A stretch of DNA of 64,000 bases, from the NCBI RefSeq assembly GCF_011250555.1, contig NZ_JAANMZ010000011.1:30426-94425 (forward strand), in the 5' to 3' direction. The stretch is from Bacillus sp. MM2020_4 (GTDB lineage Bacteria; Bacillota; Bacilli; Bacillales; Cytobacillaceae). The notes under the pieces were generated by a model. The model made no database searches and was not told the origin of the DNA. It saw nothing but the letters and a program-made list of their open reading frames with translations. A program made the position numbers and the translations under genes. Every line of letters starts with the position of its first letter. Positions within the stretch are counted from its first letter, which is position 1. Below, in pieces: positions 35,904 to 45,319 of this stretch.

Positions 35904-35940
35904 AACCGGCCGAATCGACACGACTATTGGTCGGTTTGTC
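35904..35940 (+). terminator. Hairpin upstream of the histidine kinase gene
   Basis: AAACCG-GCCGAAT pairs imperfectly with ATTGGTCGGTTT. It ends 38 bases before the kinase start and could be an attenuator; no other gene is seen between 35760 and 35979. Confidence 0.45.
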
Positions 35941-35978
35941 TTATAATTTTCCGAATCTGTATGAAGGAGTTGAGCTAT

Positions 35979-36830
35979 ATGATCGAGAAATCGGAAAGTG
36001 AAAGAAACTATCAAGAATTAGTAAAAAAGTATGAGTTAGTGGTACAACAAAATCAATATTTAGAAAAGTTAATTCAGGAAGAGGTGGTAAAGAACAAACA
36101 GAAAGATACGATTTTAATTGAGCAATCCAGACTTGCTGCAATGGGTGGTATGGTTGCTAGTATTGGGCACCAATGGCGACAGCCGTTAAATCACTTATCG
36201 CTATTAATGCATGATGTTAGAGAAGCATTGGAGTTTGGCGAAATTGACGATCAATACATTGACCGGTTCACTAGGGAGAGTATGGTCCAAATTAATCATA
36301 TGTCCAGGACGATAAATGATTTTCGGAAATTCTATAAACCGAATAAAGAAAGAATACCTTTTTCCGTTGGCGATTCAATCGAAGAGGCATTAACCATATT
36401 TTCGCTAAGTCTGAAAAAACATGGGATTCAGGTAGAATTTGAATATAGAGGCCAACAGATGGCATATGGATATCCGAATGAATATAGCCAGGTTGTGCTA
36501 AATATTTTAACAAATGCACGTGACGCCTTTGTTCAAAAAGACAGCAGACATCGAAAACTATCGATAAAAATCGGTGAGACAACAGATAATGTGACAGCAG
36601 AGTTCATTGATAATGCAGGCGGTATCGAACCTGTATTACTAAAGAAAGTATTTGACCCCTACTTTACCACAAGGCAAAATGGGACTGGTCTCGGCCTTTA
36701 TTTAACCAAGATGATAGTCGAAAAGATGAATGGCACTGTAACAGTTGAAAATACGAGTGATGGAGCCAAATTCTGTTTGTCAATTCCTAAGGCAACGGCA
36801 GCTGTTAAACAGGAACTCGTATCAATTTGA
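35979..36830 (+). CDS. Soluble orphan sensor histidine kinase
   Basis: A 283-residue protein without membrane segments. A coiled coil spans about residues 5-45; the H-box is SIGHQWRQPLNHLSLLMHD (His near 62); then N-box LNILTNARDAF, G1 FIDNAGGI, F/G2 DPYFTTRQNGTGLGLYLTK. The HQWRQPL form of the H-box is unlike KinA-type kinases. No response regulator is adjacent, so its partner is encoded elsewhere; it may feed the sporulation phosphorelay or read a cytoplasmic signal. ATG 35979 has AAGGAG 9 bases upstream. Confidence 0.85.
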   Translation: MIEKSESERNYQELVKKYELVVQQNQYLEKLIQEEVVKNKQKDTILIEQSRLAAMGGMVASIGHQWRQPLNHLSLLMHDVREALEFGEIDDQYIDRFTRESMVQINHMSRTINDFRKFYKPNKERIPFSVGDSIEEALTIFSLSLKKHGIQVEFEYRGQQMAYGYPNEYSQVVLNILTNARDAFVQKDSRHRKLSIKIGETTDNVTAEFIDNAGGIEPVLLKKVFDPYFTTRQNGTGLGLYLTKMIVEKMNGTVTVENTSDGAKFCLSIPKATAAVKQELVSI

Positions 36831-36845
36831 TTCATCGGTACAAAT

Positions 36846-36872
36846 ACTCCCACAAACAGGGAGTTTTTTATT
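36846..36872 (+). terminator. Terminator of the histidine kinase gene
   Basis: ACTCCC pairs with GGGAGT around a 7-base loop, followed by TTTTTTATTTT. Confidence 0.82.
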
Positions 36873-36930
36873 TTGTAATTTTACTGGAAAGAGGTAAAAT
36901 ATAGAAAACAATATACAGGAGTGGTACTGA

Positions 36931-37350
36931 ATGGAGAATCCTAGTCGCGAGGAAATTGGGACAATATTAAAAAAAGCAAAAAGAATTGCCGTAGTTGGTT
37001 TAAGTAATAAACCTGATCGCACTTCTTATCAAGTATCTGAGGTCATGCAAAAAGCGGGATATGACATTATTCCAGTCAATCCAACCTTTGATGGCGAGAT
37101 TCTGGGTGTAAAGGCAGTGGCATCCTTAAAAGATATTAACGGGCATATTGACATCGTGAACGTATTCCGTCGCTCAGAGCAATTGTTTGATGTGGCAAAG
37201 GAATTTGACGAAATTGATGCGGATGTTTTTTGGGCACAGCTGGGCCTTGCAAATGAAGAAGCATATGAGTTTTTAAAAGAAAAAGGCTATACAGTTGTCA
37301 TGGATCGTTGTATAAAAGTGGAGCATGCTTTAACCAGGAACATGCCATAA
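36931..37350 (+). CDS. yneT: CoA-binding domain protein, YneT-like
   Basis: A 139-residue protein of the CoA-binding (Rossmann) domain family. The nucleotide-binding start RIAVVGLSNKPDRTSYQVS is near residue 17, followed by IIPVNPTFDGEILGVKA and VMDRCIKVEHAL. Such domains occur alone in many bacteria and the ligand is usually unproven. It precedes parE as yneT does in B. subtilis. AGGAGTGG precedes the ATG. Confidence 0.85.
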   Translation: MENPSREEIGTILKKAKRIAVVGLSNKPDRTSYQVSEVMQKAGYDIIPVNPTFDGEILGVKAVASLKDINGHIDIVNVFRRSEQLFDVAKEFDEIDADVFWAQLGLANEEAYEFLKEKGYTVVMDRCIKVEHALTRNMP

Positions 37351-37377
37351 CAAATAGACCTCATTTCTTTTTAAATG

Positions 37378-37410
37378 ACTGCTAATAATTAGCAGTTTTT
37401 TTCTTTTTTT
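37378..37410 (+). terminator. Terminator of the YneT-like gene
   Basis: ACTGCTAAT-A-ATTAGCAGT forms a perfect 9-bp stem followed by TTTTTTTC and more T. Confidence 0.82.
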
Positions 37411-37625
37411 CTCCCTAAATTCTGCAAAAATCATATAGCAAAATGAGTTAATTTAAAAATACTTATTTGCCAAATCGAAATAAATCGCTACAATTAAGTC
37501 TAGACGCCACGAGAACATGTGTTAAAATCAAAGTGGCAAACATTAGTTCTAATACGATATTTACAAGGATAACAGAAACGTTTAATCAATTTAGTTTTTT
37601 TGTAATGTATGAAAGGGGTATTATC

Positions 37626-39605
37626 GTGGCAAGGAATCAACAAGCTTTTGATTATAATGATGATGCCATACAAGTACTAGAAGGTCTTGAGGCGGTTAGA
37701 AAACGCCCGGGTATGTACATTGGCAGCACCGATTCACGCGGACTCCATCACCTCGTCTATGAGATTGTGGACAATTCAGTGGATGAGGCGCTTGGCGGCT
37801 TTGGTGATCAAATCATCGTAAAAATACACAAAGACAACTCTATCAGTGTCATGGATAAAGGACGCGGCATGCCTACAGGTATGCATAAAATGGGTAAACC
37901 TACACCAGAAGTCATATTAACGGTGCTCCATGCCGGCGGAAAATTCGGTCAGGGTGGCTATAAGACAAGCGGCGGGCTCCACGGTGTTGGGGCTTCTGTC
38001 GTCAATGCGCTATCGGAATGGTTAACCGTCACGATTAAGCGGGACGGTTTCGTTTATGAACAACGGTTTGAGAATGGCGGTAAGCCAGCTACAACACTTG
38101 AAAAGATCGGTAAAACCAATCAATCAGGAACGACGATTCATTTCAAGCCTGATTCCTCTATTTTTTCAACAACCACCTATAACTTCGATACCTTATGTGA
38201 GAGGTTAAGAGAGTCAGCCTTTTTACTGAAAGGGTTAAAGATTGAAATCCATGATGACCGCAATGACCTTCATGAAGTATTTCATTATGAAAATGGTATA
38301 GAGGCTTTTGTTGAATATTTAAACGAAGAAAAGGATGTCCTCCACCCCGTTGTCAGCTTTGAAGGGGCAAATCATGGCATAGAGGTCGAATTTGCCTTTC
38401 AATTCAATGATGGCTATTCTGAAAATATTCTTTCGTTTGTTAACAACGTACGGACAAGAGATGGCGGTACACACGAAGCCGGCTCTAAAACAGCGTTGAC
38501 AAGGGTATTTAACGACTATGCCCGGAAGATCTCCTTATTAAAAGAAAAAGATAAGAACCTTGATGGGACAGATATTAGGGAAGGGTTATCGGCGGTTATT
38601 TCCGTAAGAATCCCTGAGGAACTCCTCCAATTTGAAGGACAAACGAAAGGAAAACTAGGAACAAGTGAAGCGAGATCGGCCGTTGATGCGGTTGTGTCTG
38701 AGCATTTATCCTATTTTCTTGAGGAAAATCCTGATATAAGCTCCCTTTTGATTAAAAAGTCGATTAAAGCTTACCAAGCCCGTGAAGCTGCCAGAAAGGC
38801 ACGGGAAGATGCACGCAGCGGCAAGAAACGGAAGCGTGGAGAAGCTGTATTATCCGGTAAACTAACACCGGCGCAATCCCGAAACCCACAAAAGAATGAA
38901 TTGTACCTTGTTGAGGGTGATTCTGCTGGAGGATCGGCAAAACAAGGACGTGACCGCCGTTTTCAAGCTGTTCTTCCTTTACGAGGTAAAGTCATTAATA
39001 CAGAAAAAGCAAAACTAGCGGACATTTTTAAAAATGAAGAAATCAATACGATTATTTATGCCATCGGCGGTGGAGTAGGTGCCGACTTTAATGTGGAAGA
39101 CATTAACTACGATAAGGTCGTTATTATGACGGATGCCGATACAGACGGTGCTCATATTCAAGTATTATTACTTACCTTCTTTTACCGCTATATGAAACCG
39201 CTCCTTGAGGCGGGAAAAGTATTTATTGCCTTGCCGCCGCTTTATAAGGTAAGTAAAGGAGCAGGTAAAAAAGAAATAATTGAGTATGCCTGGAGTGATG
39301 ATGAGCTGCAAGGTGCCTTGAAAAAGGTGGGCAGAGGCTATATCATCCAGCGTTATAAGGGTCTTGGTGAAATGAATGCCGATCAGCTGTGGGATACAAC
39401 AATGGATCCGGAAACACGTACGCTGATTCGGGTGAAAATCGATGACGCGGCAAGAGCGGAACGCCGCGTGACAACCCTTATGGGTGATAAAGTCGAACCG
39501 CGCCGTAAATGGATTGAAAGCAATGTTGCATTTGGTTTAGAAGAAGATGACACCATTTTAGAAAATGAAAATATTACGGTCGCTGAGGAGGGGTCTGAAG
39601 GATGA
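37626..39605 (+). CDS. parE: DNA topoisomerase IV subunit B
   Basis: A 659-residue type IIA topoisomerase ATPase subunit. The GHKL ATPase has [18 protein letters not shown] and the [17 protein letters not shown] loop; the TOPRIM part has [15 protein letters not shown] and [19 protein letters not shown]. With ParC it decatenates daughter chromosomes near the terminus. GTG 37626 with AAAGGGG is chosen; the frame opens 159 bases earlier without a ribosome binding site. ParE versus GyrB is decided by pairing with parC, lack of recF/gyrA neighbours and synteny. Confidence 0.93.
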   Translation: MARNQQAFDYNDDAIQVLEGLEAVRKRPGMYIGSTDSRGLHHLVYEIVDNSVDEALGGFGDQIIVKIHKDNSISVMDKGRGMPTGMHKMGKPTPEVILTVLHAGGKFGQGGYKTSGGLHGVGASVVNALSEWLTVTIKRDGFVYEQRFENGGKPATTLEKIGKTNQSGTTIHFKPDSSIFSTTTYNFDTLCERLRESAFLLKGLKIEIHDDRNDLHEVFHYENGIEAFVEYLNEEKDVLHPVVSFEGANHGIEVEFAFQFNDGYSENILSFVNNVRTRDGGTHEAGSKTALTRVFNDYARKISLLKEKDKNLDGTDIREGLSAVISVRIPEELLQFEGQTKGKLGTSEARSAVDAVVSEHLSYFLEENPDISSLLIKKSIKAYQAREAARKAREDARSGKKRKRGEAVLSGKLTPAQSRNPQKNELYLVEGDSAGGSAKQGRDRRFQAVLPLRGKVINTEKAKLADIFKNEEINTIIYAIGGGVGADFNVEDINYDKVVIMTDADTDGAHIQVLLLTFFYRYMKPLLEAGKVFIALPPLYKVSKGAGKKEIIEYAWSDDELQGALKKVGRGYIIQRYKGLGEMNADQLWDTTMDPETRTLIRVKIDDAARAERRVTTLMGDKVEPRRKWIESNVAFGLEEDDTILENENITVAEEGSEG

Positions 39606-42040
39606 GTGCAACTGAAAAATTCCGTGACTTACCTTTAGAAGATGTCATTGGTGATCGTTTTGGCAGATATAGTAAATATATTATTCAAGAACGCGCCTTG
39701 CCTGATGCTAGAGATGGGTTAAAGCCGGTTCAGCGAAGAATTCTCTATGCGATGCATTTCGAGGGCAATACCTTTGATAAAGGCTTTCGAAAGTCAGCAA
39801 AAACGGTTGGTAACGTAATCGGTAACTATCATCCACATGGTGATTCCTCCGTTTACGAAGCAATGGTTCGGATGAGCCAGGATTGGAAGGTACGAAATGT
39901 GCTCGTGCAAATGCACGGAAACAACGGGAGTGTCGATGGTGACCCGGCAGCAGCGATGCGGTATACGGAAGCGAGGCTGTCAGCCATATCCGCAGAACTT
40001 TTACGTGATATTGAAAAAAATACCGTCGATTTTATTCCAAACTTTGACGATACCTCGAAGGAACCAACTGTCTTCCCAGCGATGTTTCCAAATCTTCTAG
40101 TAAATGGTTCAACAGGGATTTCTGCTGGATATGCAACGGATATACCACCACATCATCTTGGTGAGGTTATTGACGGCGTCATTAAAAGAATGGATCATCC
40201 AGATGCGACTGTCGATGAACTTATGACGGTTATCAAGGGGCCAGATTTCCCTACTGGAGGAATTATTCAGGGGATAGATGGTATAAAAAAAGCCTATGAA
40301 ACTGGTAAAGGCAAGATTATTATCCGCAGTAAAGCAGACATTGAAGAGGTTCGTGGCGGAAAACAGCAAATTGTGATCACAGAAATTCCCTATGAAGTGA
40401 ATAAGGCAAACCTTGTCAAAAAAATGGATGAGTTTCGTCTTGATCGAAAAGTTGAGGGCATATCTGAGGTTCGCGATGAAACCGACCGTACCGGTCTAAG
40501 AATTGTGATTGAGTTAAAAAAGGATGCCGATGCTGAAGGTGTTTTGAATTATTTATATAAAAATAGTGATTTGCAAGTAACCTATAATTTTAATATGGTG
40601 GCTATTCATAAAAAGCGGCCAATGTTAATGGGGCTTCGAGAATTACTTGATGCCTATATTGAGCATCAAAAAGAAGTGGTGACACGAAGGACTCAGTTTG
40701 AACTCAATAAAGCGAAAGAACGTCAGCATATTGTTGAAGGCTTAATGAAAGCTTTATCCATTCTTGATGAAGTAATTGCCACCATCCGCGCGTCAAAGGA
40801 CAAGCGTGATGCAAAAGACAATTTGATTGCTAAATTTGCCTTTACCGAGTTGCAGGCCGAAGCTATTGTGTCTTTACAGCTTTATCGCTTAACGAATACT
40901 GACATCACCGCATTAAGGCAGGAAGCAGACGAATTAGCAAAGAAAATCGAAGAGTGGACAGCTATTTTAGCAAGTGACATAAAGCTGATCTCCGTAATTA
41001 AAAAGGAATTAAAAGATATAAAAAAACGCTTCGCCGATGTGCGCCGTTCGAAGATTGAAGCAGAGATTGAAGAGTTAAAAATCAATCTTGAGGTAACCGT
41101 TCCTAGCGAGGACGTCATTGTAACCATTACGAAACAAGGGTATGTAAAACGGACAAGCCAGCGTTCATTTGCTGCATCAGGTGGTCAGGATCTTGCCATG
41201 AAGGAATCCGACCGTCTATTAGATCAACTTGATATGAATACAAAGGATGTTCTGCTCCTTTTCACTAACAAGGGCAATTATCTATTCTGCCCTGTGCATG
41301 AGCTTCCTGATATCCGCTGGAAGGACTTAGGCCAGCATGTGGCAAATATCATTCCAATTGACCGTGATGAAGAAATTATTCAAGCGGTACCGGTGAAGGA
41401 TTTTGAATCAGATGCCTTCTTCGTTTTTGTTACAAAAAATGGTATGGTCAAGAAGACAGAGCTGAAAGCTTATAAAGCACAGCGCTATTCTAAGCCACTT
41501 GTTGCCGTCAATCTTAAAGATGACGACCAAGTAATGGATGTCCATCTAACAGACGGAACAAAAGAACTTTTCCTCATTACAAACCTTGGCTATGCCCTTT
41601 GGTTCCATGAGGAAGAAATAAGTATTGTCGGCATTCGAGCAGCGGGAGTAAAAGGGATAAACCTAAAAGAAAACGATTTTGTTGTCGGTGGGAAGCTGAT
41701 TACTTCCGACAGTAGGGATTCCATTGTGATTGCCACGCAGCGGGGCGCCGTAAAGCGGATGAAAGTAAAAGAATTTGAAAAGGCTACTCGTGCTAAGCGA
41801 GGTGTCGTCATTCTGAGGGAACTCAAATCAAATCCGCACAGGATCATGGGCTTTATGATTGCACATGATCAAGATACCATTTTTATACAAACAGATAAAG
41901 GTTTCATCGAAACAGTAAATATAAGTGATATTCGCTATAGTGATCGTTACTCTAACGGCTCATTCATTTTAGATGAAGGGGAAAGTGGAAAAGTAACGAA
42001 TATTTGGAAAGTGGAAACACCTGAAACCCCTAATGAATAA
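39602..42040 (+). CDS. parC: DNA topoisomerase IV subunit A
   Basis: An 812-residue breakage-reunion subunit. The catalytic Tyr is in [11 protein letters not shown]; the quinolone-resistance region [19 protein letters not shown] keeps Ser82 and Glu86 (equivalent to Ser80 and Glu84 of S. aureus GrlA), so it looks quinolone-sensitive. The C-terminal beta-pinwheel repeats follow from about residue 500 (for example [20 protein letters not shown]). It overlaps parE by four bases (ATGA). Confidence 0.95.
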   Translation: MSATEKFRDLPLEDVIGDRFGRYSKYIIQERALPDARDGLKPVQRRILYAMHFEGNTFDKGFRKSAKTVGNVIGNYHPHGDSSVYEAMVRMSQDWKVRNVLVQMHGNNGSVDGDPAAAMRYTEARLSAISAELLRDIEKNTVDFIPNFDDTSKEPTVFPAMFPNLLVNGSTGISAGYATDIPPHHLGEVIDGVIKRMDHPDATVDELMTVIKGPDFPTGGIIQGIDGIKKAYETGKGKIIIRSKADIEEVRGGKQQIVITEIPYEVNKANLVKKMDEFRLDRKVEGISEVRDETDRTGLRIVIELKKDADAEGVLNYLYKNSDLQVTYNFNMVAIHKKRPMLMGLRELLDAYIEHQKEVVTRRTQFELNKAKERQHIVEGLMKALSILDEVIATIRASKDKRDAKDNLIAKFAFTELQAEAIVSLQLYRLTNTDITALRQEADELAKKIEEWTAILASDIKLISVIKKELKDIKKRFADVRRSKIEAEIEELKINLEVTVPSEDVIVTITKQGYVKRTSQRSFAASGGQDLAMKESDRLLDQLDMNTKDVLLLFTNKGNYLFCPVHELPDIRWKDLGQHVANIIPIDRDEEIIQAVPVKDFESDAFFVFVTKNGMVKKTELKAYKAQRYSKPLVAVNLKDDDQVMDVHLTDGTKELFLITNLGYALWFHEEEISIVGIRAAGVKGINLKENDFVVGGKLITSDSRDSIVIATQRGAVKRMKVKEFEKATRAKRGVVILRELKSNPHRIMGFMIAHDQDTIFIQTDKGFIETVNISDIRYSDRYSNGSFILDEGESGKVTNIWKVETPETPNE

Positions 42041-42047
42041 ATGGATG

Positions 42048-42077
42048 GGACTCTCTAAAAATAGAGAGTCCTTTTCT
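42048..42077 (+). terminator. Terminator of parE-parC
   Basis: GGACTCTCT pairs with AGAGAGTCC around AAAAAT, followed by TTTTC. Confidence 0.88.
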
Positions 42078-42137
42078 TCATCTTTTTTCCAAAATTGGAC
42101 ATACTAACTAACAATAGCGAGTATGGAGGGGAAACGA

Positions 42138-42899
42138 GTGAAAAAGGAAATGCTGCTTGTCATGGTTTCATTTTTTCTACTGTCAATTACGGCAATAACT
42201 GGAGTATATGCAATTGAGGAAAAAGCGAAGGTCATCACTATTTCAGAGGAAAAAGCAGATATTTCTGGTGATGAAATAGATGAAGTTATCCTCTTAAAGG
42301 GGGTACCTTATCAGGATGATGATTCGTATTTGAAAGAGATATATCTTGAGATTGCGGGCTCAAATGGAAAAGTCATTACCTTTCCATTAGAAAGTGGATC
42401 GAAAGCATCACTTCAACTAACAGACTTGAATCATGATGGAATAAAAGATTTATATGCGAGTGTTTTAACAGGGGGAAGCGGTGGCATAGTAAACAATTAT
42501 TTATATTCATTAAAGAATTTTGTCCACAACAACTTAACGATTCCGGAACCACTTGAAATGGACGCTAAATTCCTTAATGGCTATAAAGCTGAAATAAAGC
42601 TGCTTCAAACAGGTAAGACGTATTTATTTGATTTAAAGGATCGGAAGAAATATTACAAAAAACTTGGTTTTTATTATAAGGGAAAGCTAAACGAACCAAC
42701 CGAATTATCGGTAAATCCCTATAGCAGCCTAAAGCCGTTTCAATTAAAAGATGGAAATATGGGATTAAAGGGTATTCAGAGAGTAACCGGTGTCGCAAAT
42801 GCGGACACCATTGCCTTAGTTGAAACCACATGGACATATGAAAATGACCAATGGAAGCTATTAAATGTAAATGTCAAGCAAGAGAATATACCTAAATAA
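42138..42899 (+). CDS. Secreted hypothetical protein with FG-GAP/calcium-loop-like motif
   Basis: A 253-residue protein with a signal peptide (residues 1-24, cleavage probably near VYA). TDLNHDGIKDLYASVLTG has the Asp-rich loop of VCBS/FG-GAP repeats, which often bind calcium. The remainder is a beta-rich domain with no family I can name. The start is GTG 42138 with GGAGGGG upstream. Transcribed alone between parC and the MarR gene, each bounded by a terminator. Confidence 0.7.
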   Translation: MKKEMLLVMVSFFLLSITAITGVYAIEEKAKVITISEEKADISGDEIDEVILLKGVPYQDDDSYLKEIYLEIAGSNGKVITFPLESGSKASLQLTDLNHDGIKDLYASVLTGGSGGIVNNYLYSLKNFVHNNLTIPEPLEMDAKFLNGYKAEIKLLQTGKTYLFDLKDRKKYYKKLGFYYKGKLNEPTELSVNPYSSLKPFQLKDGNMGLKGIQRVTGVANADTIALVETTWTYENDQWKLLNVNVKQENIPK

Positions 42900-42927
42900 A
42901 CACAGAAACTATTTTCTGTGTTTTTTC
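42899..42927 (+). terminator. Terminator of the secreted protein gene
   Basis: AACACAGAA pairs with TTCTGTGTT around a 6-base loop, followed by TTTTC. Confidence 0.82.
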
Positions 42928-42963
42928 TTTATCTAAAAATTGACGATGAAAATGGAGAGGAAT

Positions 42964-43003
42964 ATACTTAGGGTTGTAAATAATTAAGTTACCTAAGTAT
43001 TAT
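42964..43003 (+). promoter_or_regulatory. Promoter and operator-like inverted repeat of the marR-ABC operon
   Basis: ATACTTAGG (42964-42972) and CCTAAGTAT (42992-43000) are a perfect 9-bp inverted repeat. Between and within the arms are TTGTAA (-35) and, 18 bp on, TATTAT (-10). The regulator encoded next is the likely binder, giving autoregulation. Confidence 0.55.
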
Positions 43004-43031
43004 AAAAAAAATGAAACTCGAGGTGATGAAA

Positions 43032-43484
43032 ATGGCCGATTTTGAAAGCGGCACGGCCCAAAAGCTTTTACAATCCTTTATGCAATTAAAAAAAACGGGG
43101 TGGCATAACAAGAAAATTGCCGGTTTTAATCCGAGTGAATTCAGGGTGCTTGCAACCATTCAACGTTTTGCAAATGACAAGAATAGCGAAATGAAAGTTT
43201 CTGAAATTAGTCAGCTTTTGGAGGTTACCCCACCAACTATTACTCAAATCGTTAACATCCTTGAAAAAGACAGCTTAGTTGAACGGACAGTTGATCCAGA
43301 TGACAGAAGAGCTGTAAAAATTACACTGACTCCGGCAGGGATGGAAGCAACTAAAAATGCTAGGAAAGCATTTGGTGAAACCTTTTTGGGATTAATTGAT
43401 TATTTAGGAGAAGAAGAAAGTGTACAACTGGCAGAATTGCTTACCAAAGTTCATGATTATTTTACCCGAGTAAGTAATCAATAG
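43032..43484 (+). CDS. MarR-family transcriptional regulator
   Basis: A 150-residue winged-helix repressor. The helix-turn-helix is MKVSEISQLLEVTPPTITQIV (residues about 55-75) and the wing VERTVDPDDRRAVKITLTPAG. It precedes a two-gene ABC exporter, as repressors of drug-efflux operons often do, and its own promoter has a 9-bp inverted repeat. ATG 43032 has GAGGTGATG upstream. The inducer is unknown. Confidence 0.9.
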   Translation: MADFESGTAQKLLQSFMQLKKTGWHNKKIAGFNPSEFRVLATIQRFANDKNSEMKVSEISQLLEVTPPTITQIVNILEKDSLVERTVDPDDRRAVKITLTPAGMEATKNARKAFGETFLGLIDYLGEEESVQLAELLTKVHDYFTRVSNQ

Positions 43485-43591
43485 CTTTCGGAAACAAATA
43501 GGTAAAGCAATGGAACATGATTGTTCATATTCAGTTCATAAATTTAGTATATGGTAGGCTCAGAAACCAATAAAAACGGAGTTGAAACAAC

Positions 43592-45319
43592 TTGATCAAA
43601 TTGACCAGATTTTTAAAACCATTTCAAATACCCATTTACTTTGTTTTGGTACTTGTTCTTCTTCAGTCAATGGCTGAACTGTACTTACCAACCTTAATGG
43701 CTGATATTGTCGATAAGGGAGTAGTAACAGGTGATACGAATTATATTTGGAAAATCGGCGGCCTTATGCTGGTTGTAGCGGCTGGGGGAATGATTTGCTC
43801 CATCATTGCCAGCTTCTATTCGGCAAAGGCAGGAGCCGGTTTTGGTAAGGTACTGCGAAGCGAAATCTTTTCACATGTCGGGAACTTCTCTCTTCATGAG
43901 TTTGATAAACTGGGAACAGCATCACTGATTACGAGAACAACAAACGATATTACCCAGATCCAGCAAGTACTCATCATGATGCTCCGGATGATGGTAATGG
44001 CACCGATGATGTGTATTGGCGGGATTATTATGGCATTATCGAAAGATACAAAGTTGACCTTGGTTCTGGCAGTGTCCTTACCTGTTCTGGTCATAACAAT
44101 CGTGGTGATTGCCAGAAAGGGAATGCCGTTATTTAAAGCCATGCAAGTAAAGCTCGATAAACTTAATCGGGTATTAAGAGAAAACCTAACAGGCATTCGT
44201 GTTATCCGTTCCTTTAACAGGGTGACCCATGAGAAAAAACGGTTTGATGAAGCAAACTGGGATCTTACACAAACAGCGATAAAGGTCAATAAACTCATGG
44301 CTTCCATGATGCCGATCATGATGATTGTCCTCAACCTTACCACCGTGGCGATTATTTGGTTTGGCGGGATTAGGATTAGTAATGGTCATATGGAAGTTGG
44401 TGACATGATGGCATTTATTCAATATGCGATGCAAATCATGTTCTCATTTGTGATGTTATCTATGATGTTTGTGATGATTCCAAGAGCATCCGTTTCAGCG
44501 GTTAGGATAAACGAAGTGTTTGAAACAAATGCTGATATTCAAGATCCTGCCTCACCTGCATCCGTAAAGGTGCAAAAGGGTTATGTAGAATTTCGAAATG
44601 TCACCTTCAGTTACCCTGGTGCAGAAATGCCAGCTATTTCAGACATTTCTTTTAAAATGAACCCGGGGGAAGTAACAGCCATTATTGGCGGAACCGGTTC
44701 AGGTAAATCAACGCTGATCAATTTGATTCCACGCTTTTATGATGTGGATAGTGGAGAAGTACTAGTAGATGGTGTAAATGTCCGCGAAATGACTCAGGAG
44801 AACCTTCGCGAAAAAGTAGGTTTTGTTCCACAGCAGGCGGTTCTTTTTACCGGTACCATTTCAGAAAATATTCGTTATGGTAAAGAAGCGGCTACAGATG
44901 AAGAAGTACAACAGGCTGCCGAAACGGCTCAAGCAACGGAGTTTATCTCGGAAATGCCCGATGGATTCCAGTCTGTGATTGCTCAGGGGGGAACAAATGT
45001 TTCGGGCGGGCAAAAACAGCGCTTGTCGATTGCTCGAGCCCTTGTAAGAAAACCGGAAATCTATATTTTTGATGATAGTTTTTCAGCACTGGATTTTAAA
45101 ACAGATGCCAAACTGCGTGCAGCCTTAAAAGCAGAAACGGCTTCTTCAACCATGCTCATCGTTGCTCAGCGAGTTAGCACGATTATGGATGCCGACCAAA
45201 TTATCGTTTTAGAAAATGGGGAAATCGCCGGAATCGGCAACCATCAAGAGTTAATGGAAACAAGTAAGGTTTACCGTGAAATTGTCATGTCGCAGTTGTC
45301 AGAGGAGGAAATCGCATGA
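43592..45319 (+). CDS. Heterodimeric ABC exporter subunit with degenerate catalytic site
   Basis: A 575-residue half-transporter: six-helix membrane domain (1-310) and ATPase domain. Walker A is GGTGSGKSTLI, signature VSGGQKQRLSIAR, and Walker B YIFDDSFSALD. The residue after the Walker B Asp is Asp where active sites have Glu, the mark of the degenerate half of heterodimeric exporters such as BmrCD. It starts with TTG after CGGAG and overlaps the next gene by four bases. Exports an unknown drug or lipid under MarR control. Confidence 0.88.
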   Translation: MIKLTRFLKPFQIPIYFVLVLVLLQSMAELYLPTLMADIVDKGVVTGDTNYIWKIGGLMLVVAAGGMICSIIASFYSAKAGAGFGKVLRSEIFSHVGNFSLHEFDKLGTASLITRTTNDITQIQQVLIMMLRMMVMAPMMCIGGIIMALSKDTKLTLVLAVSLPVLVITIVVIARKGMPLFKAMQVKLDKLNRVLRENLTGIRVIRSFNRVTHEKKRFDEANWDLTQTAIKVNKLMASMMPIMMIVLNLTTVAIIWFGGIRISNGHMEVGDMMAFIQYAMQIMFSFVMLSMMFVMIPRASVSAVRINEVFETNADIQDPASPASVKVQKGYVEFRNVTFSYPGAEMPAISDISFKMNPGEVTAIIGGTGSGKSTLINLIPRFYDVDSGEVLVDGVNVREMTQENLREKVGFVPQQAVLFTGTISENIRYGKEAATDEEVQQAAETAQATEFISEMPDGFQSVIAQGGTNVSGGQKQRLSIARALVRKPEIYIFDDSFSALDFKTDAKLRAALKAETASSTMLIVAQRVSTIMDADQIIVLENGEIAGIGNHQELMETSKVYREIVMSQLSEEEIA

